64,000 nt of DNA. Source: Elusimicrobiota bacterium. Its GTDB lineage: Bacteria > CG03 > SLGR01 > JAFGSA01. The translations under genes and the position numbers were made by a program. The DNA lies in assembly GCA_016934855.1 (NCBI GenBank), contig JAFGSA010000053.1, positions 20,128 through 84,127 of the forward strand. Direction: 5' to 3'. The notes under the pieces are model-generated. The model saw nothing but the letters and a program-made list of their open reading frames with translations. It searched no databases and was not told where the DNA came from. Positions 36,430 to 45,286 of this stretch are shown here, one piece after another. The first letter of the stretch is position 1; each line of letters begins with the position of its first letter.

Positions 36430-38593
36430 TATCCTTTATCAGGTAGTTCATCCCTAAGCTGAAATCCTGTCCGGGCGCAAGTTCCAGGCTGAATACGGGA
36501 AGAATGCAGCTTGACTGGTAGGTCAGGCCGAAGCCCGCTTCGGAGTTCGTTACGGCAGATACCGGCAGGTACCATATGTCAGCGGGCCTGTCCATCTCTA
36601 TGCCCACGGCAAAGCCCAGCATTTTCGAAGTTATCCCGAAGCCGTTCCTGTCTTTCAGAGAGCCGTTTTCTTCAAGCCTCGGAGTATTTTCCCCTATATT
36701 GTAGTATTGATCGCCGGATTTATCCGTAAGCATCGAGAAGTTGAATTCTATGCCGTATTTGAAGGAAAGGGGGACCGGAGAGATGTTCTTAACGCCGAAC
36801 CTCAGATCGAAACCGCGTTTGCCTTTTATGAACCTTATCGCCTTTTCTAGACTGACGGCGTTGCCGTTATACCCGGCATCCGCAGTCAGCCTTATAAGGA
36901 CGTCATCCTGCCCTGGAACGATATCTTTTCCGTAGCGTACATCCTGGGTGTTCGTCTTCTGATATTCCCCGGAAAGAAAAGAACCGAACTCGACATCGGG
37001 ATTGAAAATATGATCGACCAGGCTCTTCCTGGGATATCCGTCATATCTGAGGTATTTGTAATATGCCCCGGGATCCTGGTTTATAAGATCATGTATAGAG
37101 GGTATCCCGTCTGAAAAATCCGCGGGATTATTCCTGTTCTTGGCTCTGCCGTTGCCTTCCGCCGCGTCCAGGATGCTTTTATGGTAGAACTCTTCTTTCC
37201 TCGATATGGTATTAAGATGATTGAAAGCGGTCTTCTTGTCGGATATCTCTTCGATTATGCCGCCGCAGTCGGGCCTCAGGCACATAAACAGGTTCTCGGT
37301 ATTGACCAGAATCTCTTCTTTTTTATCGCAGTCTATATCCGCATTCTGTAAATCGATGAACTGCTCCTGTGAGTGATTTATGTTGTCGATTATGGAATGC
37401 AGGCGGTTTAGGTTCTCGTATATATTGTTCCTCAGGTGGGGAAGGTAAATCCCCCCGAAAACCCCGTGCCAGTACGGGCAGTTGCACTGGGCGCGGTAAA
37501 GATGCATGCGGGCCCTGTCTGTCGTCTCCGTGTTGCCTGTGCTGTTTATCGCCGTTTCAAGCTGATTGCTGAGGTAGAGCATCTTCTTATGCATATAATC
37601 GGATTCCGGATATTTTGCGAAATAATTCCTCCATATGCCCCCGGTGAGATACGGATCGACTTTATCAAAGATGCCTTTCTCTCTGAGTATCCCCTTGATT
37701 TCAGCTACCTGTTTGATGCCCTTAACGGGCATAGACCATTCCAGCATCTCGTAATACGAGCATGTGGGCAGATATGCCTTGCCCAGGGGAGGAGTGCTGT
37801 CATAGTATTCGGAAAGGGTCCTGGTCCTAAGCCAGGAGGAGTTGCTGTCCAGGGCTGCGAAGAATTTATCCAGCCAGCCCGAACCGTGAACCCATTTTTT
37901 TGTATGGGGCCACACGCCGAATTTCTCTCCGTCGTCGATCATGCAGAGAAGCGGTTCTTCGTTCTGCTCGGAGATCTCCCTGAATCTGCCAATGATCTCT
38001 TTTACCGGTTTAAAAGGGATATAATACCGTAACAGCTTGTCTATTATGAAAATACCGAGTCTGTTCCCGTTATAGTCGGTCAGGTAGTAGCCTTTTAGCA
38101 TATCGGGCGTGTATCCCGCCTGGATGAAGTGGGTGTCGTCGACGGCCAGGTATTCAATTCCCGTATCCTTAAGAAGCTCCGGCAGGTTGGGCTCCCAGAC
38201 TCTCTCGCTCAGCCAGATACCGCGGGGCTTGGCCCTGAGGTGCGTCTGAAGGAATCCCGACATCTTTTCCAGCTGGCCTTTAACGTCTCTTGCCGGTATG
38301 CTGCAGAGGATCGGCTCGTAAAACCCGCCTCCGAGCATTTCTATCTTCTTCTTATCTACTTCTTCCGCAATATCCGCAAGGAAATCGGGATGCCTGTCCC
38401 TGAAGTATTCAAGCAGGGGAGAGGAAATATGCAGATTGAGCTTTACGCTGGCGCATTTCCTGAAGGTCCTTATAAGTGGCAGGTAAGCGTCGTTATAAGC
38501 ATTTTCCAGCACCTGCTCGAAATTTCCGGCGGGCTGGTGAAAATGGAGCCCTAGGATGAAATCTAGCGAGTTTGAACCGCTTTTTGAAGCCAC
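36419..38593 (-). CDS. GH57 4-alpha-glucanotransferase
   Basis: 724 residues, the size of archaeal 4-alpha-glucanotransferases of GH57. The catalytic barrel opens with LGLHFHQPAG. The nucleophile is Glu130 (GIWLSERVWEP) and the acid is Asp221 (IDDGEKFGVWP), both in textbook context. The beta-rich C-terminal half corresponds to the DUF1925/DUF1926 domains of this group. Start GTG at 38593, overlapping the end of the upstream phosphorylase-like gene by 31 bases, so the two are one minus-strand unit. It moves maltodextrin segments between glucans, supplying chains for the neighbouring enzymes. Confidence 0.92.
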   Translation of the reverse strand: MASKSGSNSLDFILGLHFHQPAGNFEQVLENAYNDAYLPLIRTFRKCASVKLNLHISSPLLEYFRDRHPDFLADIAEEVDKKKIEMLGGGFYEPILCSIPARDVKGQLEKMSGFLQTHLRAKPRGIWLSERVWEPNLPELLKDTGIEYLAVDDTHFIQAGYTPDMLKGYYLTDYNGNRLGIFIIDKLLRYYIPFKPVKEIIGRFREISEQNEEPLLCMIDDGEKFGVWPHTKKWVHGSGWLDKFFAALDSNSSWLRTRTLSEYYDSTPPLGKAYLPTCSYYEMLEWSMPVKGIKQVAEIKGILREKGIFDKVDPYLTGGIWRNYFAKYPESDYMHKKMLYLSNQLETAINSTGNTETTDRARMHLYRAQCNCPYWHGVFGGIYLPHLRNNIYENLNRLHSIIDNINHSQEQFIDLQNADIDCDKKEEILVNTENLFMCLRPDCGGIIEEISDKKTAFNHLNTISRKEEFYHKSILDAAEGNGRAKNRNNPADFSDGIPSIHDLINQDPGAYYKYLRYDGYPRKSLVDHIFNPDVEFGSFLSGEYQKTNTQDVRYGKDIVPGQDDVLIRLTADAGYNGNAVSLEKAIRFIKGKRGFDLRFGVKNISPVPLSFKYGIEFNFSMLTDKSGDQYYNIGENTPRLEENGSLKDRNGFGITSKMLGFAVGIEMDRPADIWYLPVSAVTNSEAGFGLTYQSSCILPVFSLELAPGQDFSLGMNYLIKDIIS

Positions 38594-40257
38594 TTGATCA
38601 TCTCTAATGCAGGAACGTAGCAGTTGGAGACATATTGTTCGGCCATCCTGTCTATTGCTACGGTGAGACCGGCATTGTATGCGTTCAGCATTAATTTCTT
38701 ATAGGTATCGTTTTCTTCATAGATAGTCTCGTATATGAGATTGGAGACAGTCTCCAGTTTGCGGTAAAGGGTCCTGGGATCGTACGGATCGATGAAAAGC
38801 CCGCTGCCTGTCAGATACCTGGGGTCCAGCTCTTTTAGATATTCTTTAGGGCCTCCGCTGTATGTGGCGATATTCAGGTTGCCGTTTAAAGCCGCCCTCT
38901 GGTCGGAAGTCCCGCAAGCTTCCATGTTCTTGTACGGGCAGCTTATCCAGACTTCGCAGGCCCTGGCCCCGTGTTTAAGCAGAACCTCTCCGTAGCCCGG
39001 AAGGAAAGCGAAGCTGCCCTTTAAAGGTTCATTTACAGTCCAGTTTATGAATTCCCGCACCCATTCCTGTCTTTCAGCGTCGGTCGGATGGGCAAAACCG
39101 GCAACGAATACCTGCATGCCGAGCCCGTCCAGTTCGCCGAAAACGGTCTTTACCCTGTCTCCCCGCGGCGCGCAGACGGCACCTATTATATCCCTGAGCA
39201 TCGGATACTGGTTCTTGTAATCTACTATCCTCCTGTACATGCCGACGGTAGGTTTGTTTATGTCGAACTCTATATCTACACCCATGGTTTCCTTGAGCCT
39301 CCAGGAGGCATCAACCAGAGCCAGCTTCTTGTACTTGACGTGGAGGTCCCATAAATATTCCGGTGTTATGTTTTCGGCAGCCTTTAATTCCGGCATCTGC
39401 CAGTTTTTCACGGAAGAGCCGTTGGTTACACTTGTTATTTTATGACGATATTCCATGAACATATTTTTCGTTACGTCGGCGTGCTCGACGGATACACCGT
39501 TTGTTATCGTCGACAGCCTGATCGCGGCGAGAGTCAGGTCCAGGTCATAGGAGTCAGGAGTCCTCTTGAATATCTCCCTGTATTTTTCCTTTATCCCGAA
39601 ACTGGGAAACCATTCGTCCGGGTATTTCTCCATGCCTGCCGGAACAGGCGTATGAGTCGTGAATATTATCGGGGTCGCCTCGAACTTGGGATTATCCTTC
39701 ATGTGGCAAGCCGCCAGAATGGTATGCGCCTCGTTGAAATGGATACAGTCTATTTCAAGGTCCAGCTCCTTGATGAGAAGGGGGACGACTCTTCCTATTA
39801 TCACTTCCTGGCGCAGCCTGAACTTCCTGTCGTTTACGTAAAGTATGTCGTATACCTCTTCATTGTACAGCAGGTATACCGTGACGCCGCCCCTTATTAT
39901 CTTGAATATCTGTATTTCATACGTATTATCTTCGAAGTCTACAGGCAATACGAGCGGAGCACCGTCCTTCAGTATAGGCTCCATGGGCTCGTTGTCATAG
40001 GAGACCGGCACGGTTTCGACAATCTGCCGGGAATCCTGGATGCTCTGTACCCAGCGGTTCTTATATATGGGAGTAATCGCCGTTACGTTTATACCTATAT
40101 CGTTGAAACCTTCCATCGTATCTCCGGCGAGTATACCGAGTCCGCCCTTGAAATTCGCCTGCCTGCAGTCTTCGCCCATTTCGGGAAAAAGCATCTCCAT
40201 GCTCAGGTACAGGATCTTACCTGTGGTAATACTCAGATTGTTATTGTTTTCTGTCAT
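38563..40257 (-). CDS. GT35-like alpha-glucan phosphorylase homologue without the PLP lysine
   Basis: 564 residues from the ATG at 40257, which follows an AAGGAC site. The frame extends further upstream, but those codons look like 5' leader. The fold is GT-B with phosphorylase-type motifs: GGLGILAGD (N-terminal glycine loop), HFNEAH, FTTHTPVPAGM and RIVDYKNQ. The cofactor site normally reads GTxxMKxxxNG, with Lys forming the Schiff base to PLP. Here it reads GTSDQRAALNG with Arg454 (codon at 38896-38898) instead. Without this lysine, normal phosphorolysis is unlikely. It may be an inactive regulator, a synthase-like enzyme, or a glucan-binding partner. Its location between GH57 genes supports a glucan role. 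Confidence 0.82.
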   Translation of the reverse strand: MTENNNNLSITTGKILYLSMEMLFPEMGEDCRQANFKGGLGILAGDTMEGFNDIGINVTAITPIYKNRWVQSIQDSRQIVETVPVSYDNEPMEPILKDGAPLVLPVDFEDNTYEIQIFKIIRGGVTVYLLYNEEVYDILYVNDRKFRLRQEVIIGRVVPLLIKELDLEIDCIHFNEAHTILAACHMKDNPKFEATPIIFTTHTPVPAGMEKYPDEWFPSFGIKEKYREIFKRTPDSYDLDLTLAAIRLSTITNGVSVEHADVTKNMFMEYRHKITSVTNGSSVKNWQMPELKAAENITPEYLWDLHVKYKKLALVDASWRLKETMGVDIEFDINKPTVGMYRRIVDYKNQYPMLRDIIGAVCAPRGDRVKTVFGELDGLGMQVFVAGFAHPTDAERQEWVREFINWTVNEPLKGSFAFLPGYGEVLLKHGARACEVWISCPYKNMEACGTSDQRAALNGNLNIATYSGGPKEYLKELDPRYLTGSGLFIDPYDPRTLYRKLETVSNLIYETIYEENDTYKKLMLNAYNAGLTVAIDRMAEQYVSNCYVPALEMIKWLQKAVQTR

Positions 40258-40290
40258 ATAAGTCCTTTCGTAGCGTAATATACAGATAAT

Positions 40291-40320
40291 ATAATAGGGA
40301 ATTATATTATAATTAAACAA
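40291..40320 (-). promoter_or_regulatory. Minus-strand promoter for the phosphorylase-like/GH57 unit
   Basis: On the minus strand, TTGTTT (complement of 40315-40320) and TATTAT (complement of 40291-40296) are 18 bases apart, 34 bases before the ATG. The -35 box is only a partial match. Confidence 0.4.
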
Positions 40321-40366
40321 AAATAAGCAAGTCCCTGCTGTATGGAAAAGTTCAGACAAAATTTAC

Positions 40367-40372
40367 TATAAT
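40367..40372 (+). promoter_or_regulatory. -10 box next to the start of the DUF3536 GH57 gene
   Basis: A consensus TATAAT ends 9 bases before the ATG at 40382 and no Shine-Dalgarno lies between, so the message is expected to be leaderless or nearly so. No convincing -35 box is seen. Confidence 0.4.
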
Positions 40373-40381
40373 ATTGCCAAT

Positions 40382-41971
40382 ATGAAAAGAACGTTAATAA
40401 TACACGGGCATTTTTATCAGCCTCCGAGGGAAAATCCCTGGACGGGAATGCTGGAGCGGCAGGAATCCGCTTTTCCGGCTAACAACTGGAATGAGCGCAT
40501 ATTCAACGAATGCTACCTTCATAACGCCAGGGCAGTCATAACGAATCCTTCCGGAGAGAACGAGGAAATCAATAACTATGAATATATATCCTTCAATATA
40601 GGGCCTACGTTGGCAAGCTGGATAGCCGAGACACATATAGATACATTCAGGAAGATACTTCAGGCTGACTGGAAGAACAATAACGCGATCGCTCTTCCTT
40701 ATAACCATACTATACTGCCATTGGATAAGGAGCATATAAGAAAAATACAGATCGCCTGGGGAATACAGGAATTCCAGATGAGATACAAGAGGTACCCCGA
40801 GGGGATGTGGCTCCCCGAGTGCGCCGTAAACGGCGATGTGGTGAGGGACCTTATAAAGTCGGGAATCAAGTTCATCGTGCTGACCCCGGAGCAGGCGGAA
40901 TCGGTGAAACGCATGTTCGGGAAACATACCTACACAACCCAGGAGAAACCCCTGGACATCCGGCAGCCCTACAGGATATTCATGGAAGAGGGTTATATCG
41001 ACGTATTCTTTTCTCATCATGAGCTGGCCGTGGATATCTCTTTCAGAAAAATGCTGGATAATCCTGCGGCGCTTGCCGACAATATAGAAAAAGCGTTCGG
41101 CACCAAAACATCCGAGAACATGGTACTTACTATAGTCACGGACGGCGAGACTTTCGGCCATCACCACAAGGGGGCTGAGAAAGGACTTGCCAGGCTGCTC
41201 AAGTATGAGCTCCCGGCGAGGGGGATAGAAATATCCACTTACTCAAAATATCTGCAGGAAAATTCGGTTAAATGGATGGTAAACCTCAGGGAGAACTCCT
41301 CCTGGTCATGTCCTCACGGTGTAAAAAGATGGCATGATGACTGCGGCTGCGGCGCCGATGAAAAGAGCGACCTGAAATGGCGGGCTCCGCTCAGAAACAG
41401 CCTGAACTGGCTTGCTGACAGGGTTATAGAATTATTCGACGAAAGATGCCCGAAATATTTCAAGGTGCCTCTCTGGGAAGCGGTAAGAAATTACGGACAG
41501 GTGCCGGCGAATTACTCGAAACTGCAGGAATTCCACAATAACTATGTAAATGACGGGTACAAGGGAAGTGTAGAAGTCAACAAGATAATGGAGATAATCA
41601 ATTATACATGCTATATGTTTACGTCCTGCGGATGGTTTTTCGGCTCGATATCCAGGCTTGAACCTGTTCAGAATCTTTCTTACGCTCTAATTGTCATAGA
41701 TACGGTACAGGAGATGTGGGGTGTCGAGCTGATGACCGGGTTCTGTGACATATTGTATGCCTATCCCGAAGCTGTATATATCTGGAACGCAGTCGTGAAG
41801 AACAGGAGGGTACCGCTGGAGAAGATGGCGGAAGATTTCCTGGCCGGATACAGGCAGACAGGTATCCGCAGGAACATGTGGGGAAACTGGTACTATGAAG
41901 TCATAAGAGAGGGATCCGAGGACCGGGTCCTTATGGAAAATTCGCGCACGGGGCAGACTTTCAAATTCTGA
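40382..41971 (+). CDS. GH57 glycoside hydrolase, DUF3536 type, short form
   Basis: 529 residues. The start MKRTLIIHGHFYQPPRENPW is diagnostic of the DUF3536-containing GH57 subgroup. The nucleophile lies in GMWLPECAV (Glu146) and the acid in VTDGETFGHHHKG (about residue 252). Subgroup members I recall are near 800 residues; this one stops earlier, ending after the domain with NRRVPLEKMAEDF. The intact catalytic core argues for an active enzyme with a trimmed tail rather than a broken gene. It acts on alpha-glucans or related alpha-linked sugars; the substrate is not resolved. It is divergent from the minus-strand phosphorylase-like gene. Confidence 0.85.
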   Translation: MKRTLIIHGHFYQPPRENPWTGMLERQESAFPANNWNERIFNECYLHNARAVITNPSGENEEINNYEYISFNIGPTLASWIAETHIDTFRKILQADWKNNNAIALPYNHTILPLDKEHIRKIQIAWGIQEFQMRYKRYPEGMWLPECAVNGDVVRDLIKSGIKFIVLTPEQAESVKRMFGKHTYTTQEKPLDIRQPYRIFMEEGYIDVFFSHHELAVDISFRKMLDNPAALADNIEKAFGTKTSENMVLTIVTDGETFGHHHKGAEKGLARLLKYELPARGIEISTYSKYLQENSVKWMVNLRENSSWSCPHGVKRWHDDCGCGADEKSDLKWRAPLRNSLNWLADRVIELFDERCPKYFKVPLWEAVRNYGQVPANYSKLQEFHNNYVNDGYKGSVEVNKIMEIINYTCYMFTSCGWFFGSISRLEPVQNLSYALIVIDTVQEMWGVELMTGFCDILYAYPEAVYIWNAVVKNRRVPLEKMAEDFLAGYRQTGIRRNMWGNWYYEVIREGSEDRVLMENSRTGQTFKF

Positions 41972-41990
41972 CGCAGCATAGAAGTACTAT

Positions 41991-42572
41991 ATGTTCGAAA
42001 AATTCCTGTTGTGTTTCATCCCTTTGTTCGTGGCCGTTGATACTCCCGGCATACTGCCGCTGTTCATAGCATTGACCGAAGGACTGAACGCGGCTCAGGT
42101 CAGGAAGATAATAGTCCAGTCAATAATAACGGCGGCCGTAGTTTCCGTAACTTTCGTATTCTTCGGAAAAGCTATTCTGGCCATGCTGAGTATAACAGTA
42201 TATGATTTCATGATAGCCGGAGGGATGCTCCTTTTTATCATATCTATCAGCGATCTTCTTTCAATTGAAAAGAAACAGAGATACATCGATGCCGACGGCC
42301 TGGGCGCGGTGCCTATCGGAGTACCCCTGATCGTGGGTCCGGCCGTCCTGACGACGAGCATCATACTAGTGAACGAACATGGAAGCTATCTTACGGTTAC
42401 GGCGCTCATCCTTAATATTCTTGTCGCGGGTCTGGTATTTCTTATTTCAGGCAAGATCTATAAATTGCTCGGAAAGGCCGGGTCGCGGACACTCTCCAAG
42501 CTCGCGAACCTCCTGCTGGCAGCTATTGCAGTCATGATCATCCGCAGGGGTATCACCGAGATCCTCAGGTAA
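41991..42572 (+). CDS. MarC family (UPF0056) membrane protein
   Basis: 193 residues with six hydrophobic segments. The family hallmarks are DTPGILPLFIALTEG near the N-terminus and PLIVGPAVLTTSIIL near residues 106-120, the inverted repeat of the same motif. MarC proteins resemble small transporters, but their substrate is unknown, and early links to multidrug resistance were not upheld. It lies 19 bases after the GH57 gene and 3 bases before the lipoprotein gene. Confidence 0.88.
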   Translation: MFEKFLLCFIPLFVAVDTPGILPLFIALTEGLNAAQVRKIIVQSIITAAVVSVTFVFFGKAILAMLSITVYDFMIAGGMLLFIISISDLLSIEKKQRYIDADGLGAVPIGVPLIVGPAVLTTSIILVNEHGSYLTVTALILNILVAGLVFLISGKIYKLLGKAGSRTLSKLANLLLAAIAVMIIRRGITEILR

Positions 42573-42575
42573 CAG

Positions 42576-42977
42576 GTGAAAGACAATGAACATATGCGGA
42601 AGGTATCTGTGATCAGATACACGTATCTCATTTTAATATTTTATTTGCCGCTGGCGGGCTGTTCCGGTAAAGGAGAGGATAGGGCAAGAGCCCGATCAGG
42701 AGAGAACGGGAATCCTGTCCCGTCATATTATGAGGTAAAGACGGGAACCGCGCCGCAGTATATGCCGGGGATAGAATATGACTATGAGAAACAGGGGGAG
42801 GAAGATCACGGCTCCGGTCCAAAGAAACCTGAATACGCCGTTATCGAAGAGATAGAAACTGATGAAGATTATAATATCGGGCCTGATACAGGGTATGAAT
42901 CCAGGGAAAGCGAAGAAGACCCGGGCGGCACACCTGTGCGCATCGAAAATTCCACATACACATATTACCCTGAATAA
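42576..42977 (+). CDS. Predicted lipoprotein of unknown function
   Basis: 133 residues from the GTG at 42576. An ATG at 42594 is the other plausible start and keeps the signal. The export signal ends in a perfect lipobox, LAGC, followed by Ser-Gly-Lys. The mature part is low-complexity, rich in Glu, Asp, Gly, Pro and Tyr, and has no recognisable domain. It lies 3 bases after marC and about 50 bases before the signalling operon, so it may act as a surface or periplasmic sensor component, but nothing in the sequence proves it. Confidence 0.6.
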   Translation: MKDNEHMRKVSVIRYTYLILIFYLPLAGCSGKGEDRARARSGENGNPVPSYYEVKTGTAPQYMPGIEYDYEKQGEEDHGSGPKKPEYAVIEEIETDEDYNIGPDTGYESRESEEDPGGTPVRIENSTYTYYPE

Positions 42978-43029
42978 CGGATAGCGGGTCAGGAATATAT
43001 TCCGATTAAAAAGGAAAAAGGAATACATA

Positions 43030-44547
43030 ATGAAGATAATTGACAGCCTGCGGTACGGGTACAGGATGAAGCTGACTTTTTCCATAGCATGCGTGGGGCT
43101 TGTCATGATGACGGCTCTTGTTATAGTAAGATATAAACTGCTGCAGGATATCCTCTATGAAAAAACCGATGTCAGGATAAACAGTATAGGAGCGCTAATC
43201 GCAAGTGATTTAAAAGAAGATTATGTTGATAGGGAATTCATAAATCTGCAGGAAAGAATAAATTCATTGACCAATAAATCCAATATTTCGTTTATCTCAC
43301 TTATGGACGGAGATAATAAGGTCCTGTATTCATCCATAGAGGAACTGCCTGGCAGGGAAAACGCTGTCTTCGACACTTCTACAAATATCAGGAAAAACAT
43401 AAGTGGTTTTGTAAAGTCGTTTCCGGTTATGGATAAAAGCGTAAATATCGCAACTGTACAGATCGGATTTGTCCTGACAGATTTACCAAGGGACCTGAGC
43501 AGGATATTCAAGACATCGGTTATTATGAGCACCTTTGTCGTGCTGATAATAATAGCGGCTGCCTGGCTGATTTCCGGAGGTTTTGAAAAGCCTTTAAGGG
43601 GCATGTGCGCCGTAACACAGAAGGTGGCTGCGGGGGATTTCTCGGCCAGAGTATCTGTAGAGAACCGGGATATTATCGGAGAGCTCGGGATGGCGCTGAA
43701 CAAGATGATAGAACAGATCGGCGTGCTGACAGCGGATCTGAATAAAAAGATTAAAACGACGGATATAAAGCTCGAAGAGAAAACAGTGCATCTAACCGAA
43801 CTGAACAAGGAACTTACCAAGAGAACGGAAGAGCTGGAGATATCCAACAAGAAACTTCAGGAAGCGGATAAACTTAAAACCGAGTTTGTTTCAATAGTGT
43901 CGCATGAGCTAAGAACGCCTCTGACCGGGATAATCGGTTTCGCGCGCACATTATTGAAGCTGGATCTGAACGAAGAGCAGAAAATAAATTATCTGAAAAT
44001 AATAGAGGCCGAAGGTAAAAGACTCTCGGGCATGATAGAAGATTTCCTCGATATTTCCAAGATAGAGTCGAATACTATAGTCCTGAGACTGGCTACGGAG
44101 GATATTAATGCCGTTATAAGGGAAACGGTAGAGTCTTTTAATGTGCCGGAAAACAGGAAAGTGGTTGTAGAGCTTGATGGCTCGCGCCCGAAAGTGAAAA
44201 TAGACAAGGGCCGCATAATGCAGGTAATTTTCAATATCCTCGAGAATGCTTTCAGATACACGCCTGTGCACGGTAAGATAACCGTATCAACGCGTGTCAA
44301 CGGCGGCAGTGTCGAAGTCTCCGTTGAAGATGAAGGGATAGGGATAGATAAAACAGACAGGGATATGGTGTTCGATAAATTCTACAGATGCAGCGATGAC
44401 GTGACAAAGAAAAGCAGGGGAAGCGGTCTCGGGCTCGCCATATCCAGGGGGATAGTAGAATTGCATAACGGGAAAATATGGGTTGAATCTGAAAAAGGAA
44501 AAGGCAGCGCATTTATATTCAGCCTGCCTGTTATGAAAGATGGGTAG
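43030..44547 (+). CDS. Membrane sensor histidine kinase with HAMP domain
   Basis: 505 residues. Two membrane segments (about 15-35 and 160-180) enclose a small periplasmic sensor. A HAMP domain (about 182-235) and a long coiled coil (about 235-285) lead to HisKA with His292 (SIVSHELRTPLTG). HATPase_c follows with NILENAFRYTP, DEGIGIDKTD and SRGSGLGLAISRG. It is the first gene of a run of four overlapping genes; its stop overlaps the double-receiver gene by 8 bases. It should phosphorylate one or both receivers downstream. Confidence 0.92.
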   Translation: MKIIDSLRYGYRMKLTFSIACVGLVMMTALVIVRYKLLQDILYEKTDVRINSIGALIASDLKEDYVDREFINLQERINSLTNKSNISFISLMDGDNKVLYSSIEELPGRENAVFDTSTNIRKNISGFVKSFPVMDKSVNIATVQIGFVLTDLPRDLSRIFKTSVIMSTFVVLIIIAAAWLISGGFEKPLRGMCAVTQKVAAGDFSARVSVENRDIIGELGMALNKMIEQIGVLTADLNKKIKTTDIKLEEKTVHLTELNKELTKRTEELEISNKKLQEADKLKTEFVSIVSHELRTPLTGIIGFARTLLKLDLNEEQKINYLKIIEAEGKRLSGMIEDFLDISKIESNTIVLRLATEDINAVIRETVESFNVPENRKVVVELDGSRPKVKIDKGRIMQVIFNILENAFRYTPVHGKITVSTRVNGGSVEVSVEDEGIGIDKTDRDMVFDKFYRCSDDVTKKSRGSGLGLAISRGIVELHNGKIWVESEKGKGSAFIFSLPVMKDG

Positions 44548-45286
44548 AAAAATACTGTTAGTTGAAGACGAGAGCACCATTGTAGAGCTTCTCAGGGTAA
44601 ATCTTCAGTCTTCCGGTTTTGATATTGAAGCGGTATCCTCGGGGGAAGAGGCGATGGCAAGGCTGATAAGGGATGCTCTCAGGCCTGACGCGATACTTTT
44701 GGACGTAAGGCTGCCGGGCATGACCGGATGGGAGATATGCAGGCGTATTAAATCCGAACCTGATACCAGGAAGATCCCGGTTATTATACTTACGGCCGCG
44801 GCGCAGAAGCAGGATAAAGAGCAGGCTGAAGAAAGCGGCGCGGACGAATACGTGACAAAACCTTTTGATATGGAAGACATCGTCAATTTGATAGAAAAGG
44901 TAACGCGAAAGGATGGTGTCAGGAAAATCCTCGTGGCCGAAGATGATCTGAACATACAGGAGCTCCTCAGGATAAACCTCGAAGCCGCCGGTTATGCCGT
45001 AACATGCGTGAGCAGGGGCGACTGCGCAATAGAGGCGGTATCCAGGGATAAGCCGGATCTTCTGATACTCGATATAATAATGCCGGATCAGGACGGCTGG
45101 GAGGTATGCAAGACTATACGTGACAGCGGAGACCTATCCGATATGAAGATACTTATACTAACGTCAAAGAGCAGCGATATGGACAGGATGATCGGAAAAG
45201 AGATATTGAAAGCAGACGAGTATGTTACGAAACCTTTCGACCTGGACGGCTTATTATCTATTGTAAAGGGGCTTATCGATGGATAG
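44540..45286 (+). CDS. Double receiver protein (REC-REC) without output domain
   Basis: 248 residues made of two complete receiver domains. Phospho-acceptors are Asp55 (ILLDVRLPG) and Asp178 (LILDIIMPD). Both have the acidic pair (VEDE, AEDD) and the conserved Lys-Pro (KPFD). No DNA-binding or enzymatic domain follows, so it works by protein contact or as a phosphate relay. It overlaps the kinase upstream by 8 bases and the Enzyme I gene downstream by 8 bases. Possible targets are Enzyme I or the GGDEF protein of the same operon. Confidence 0.92.
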   Translation: MGRKILLVEDESTIVELLRVNLQSSGFDIEAVSSGEEAMARLIRDALRPDAILLDVRLPGMTGWEICRRIKSEPDTRKIPVIILTAAAQKQDKEQAEESGADEYVTKPFDMEDIVNLIEKVTRKDGVRKILVAEDDLNIQELLRINLEAAGYAVTCVSRGDCAIEAVSRDKPDLLILDIIMPDQDGWEVCKTIRDSGDLSDMKILILTSKSSDMDRMIGKEILKADEYVTKPFDLDGLLSIVKGLIDG

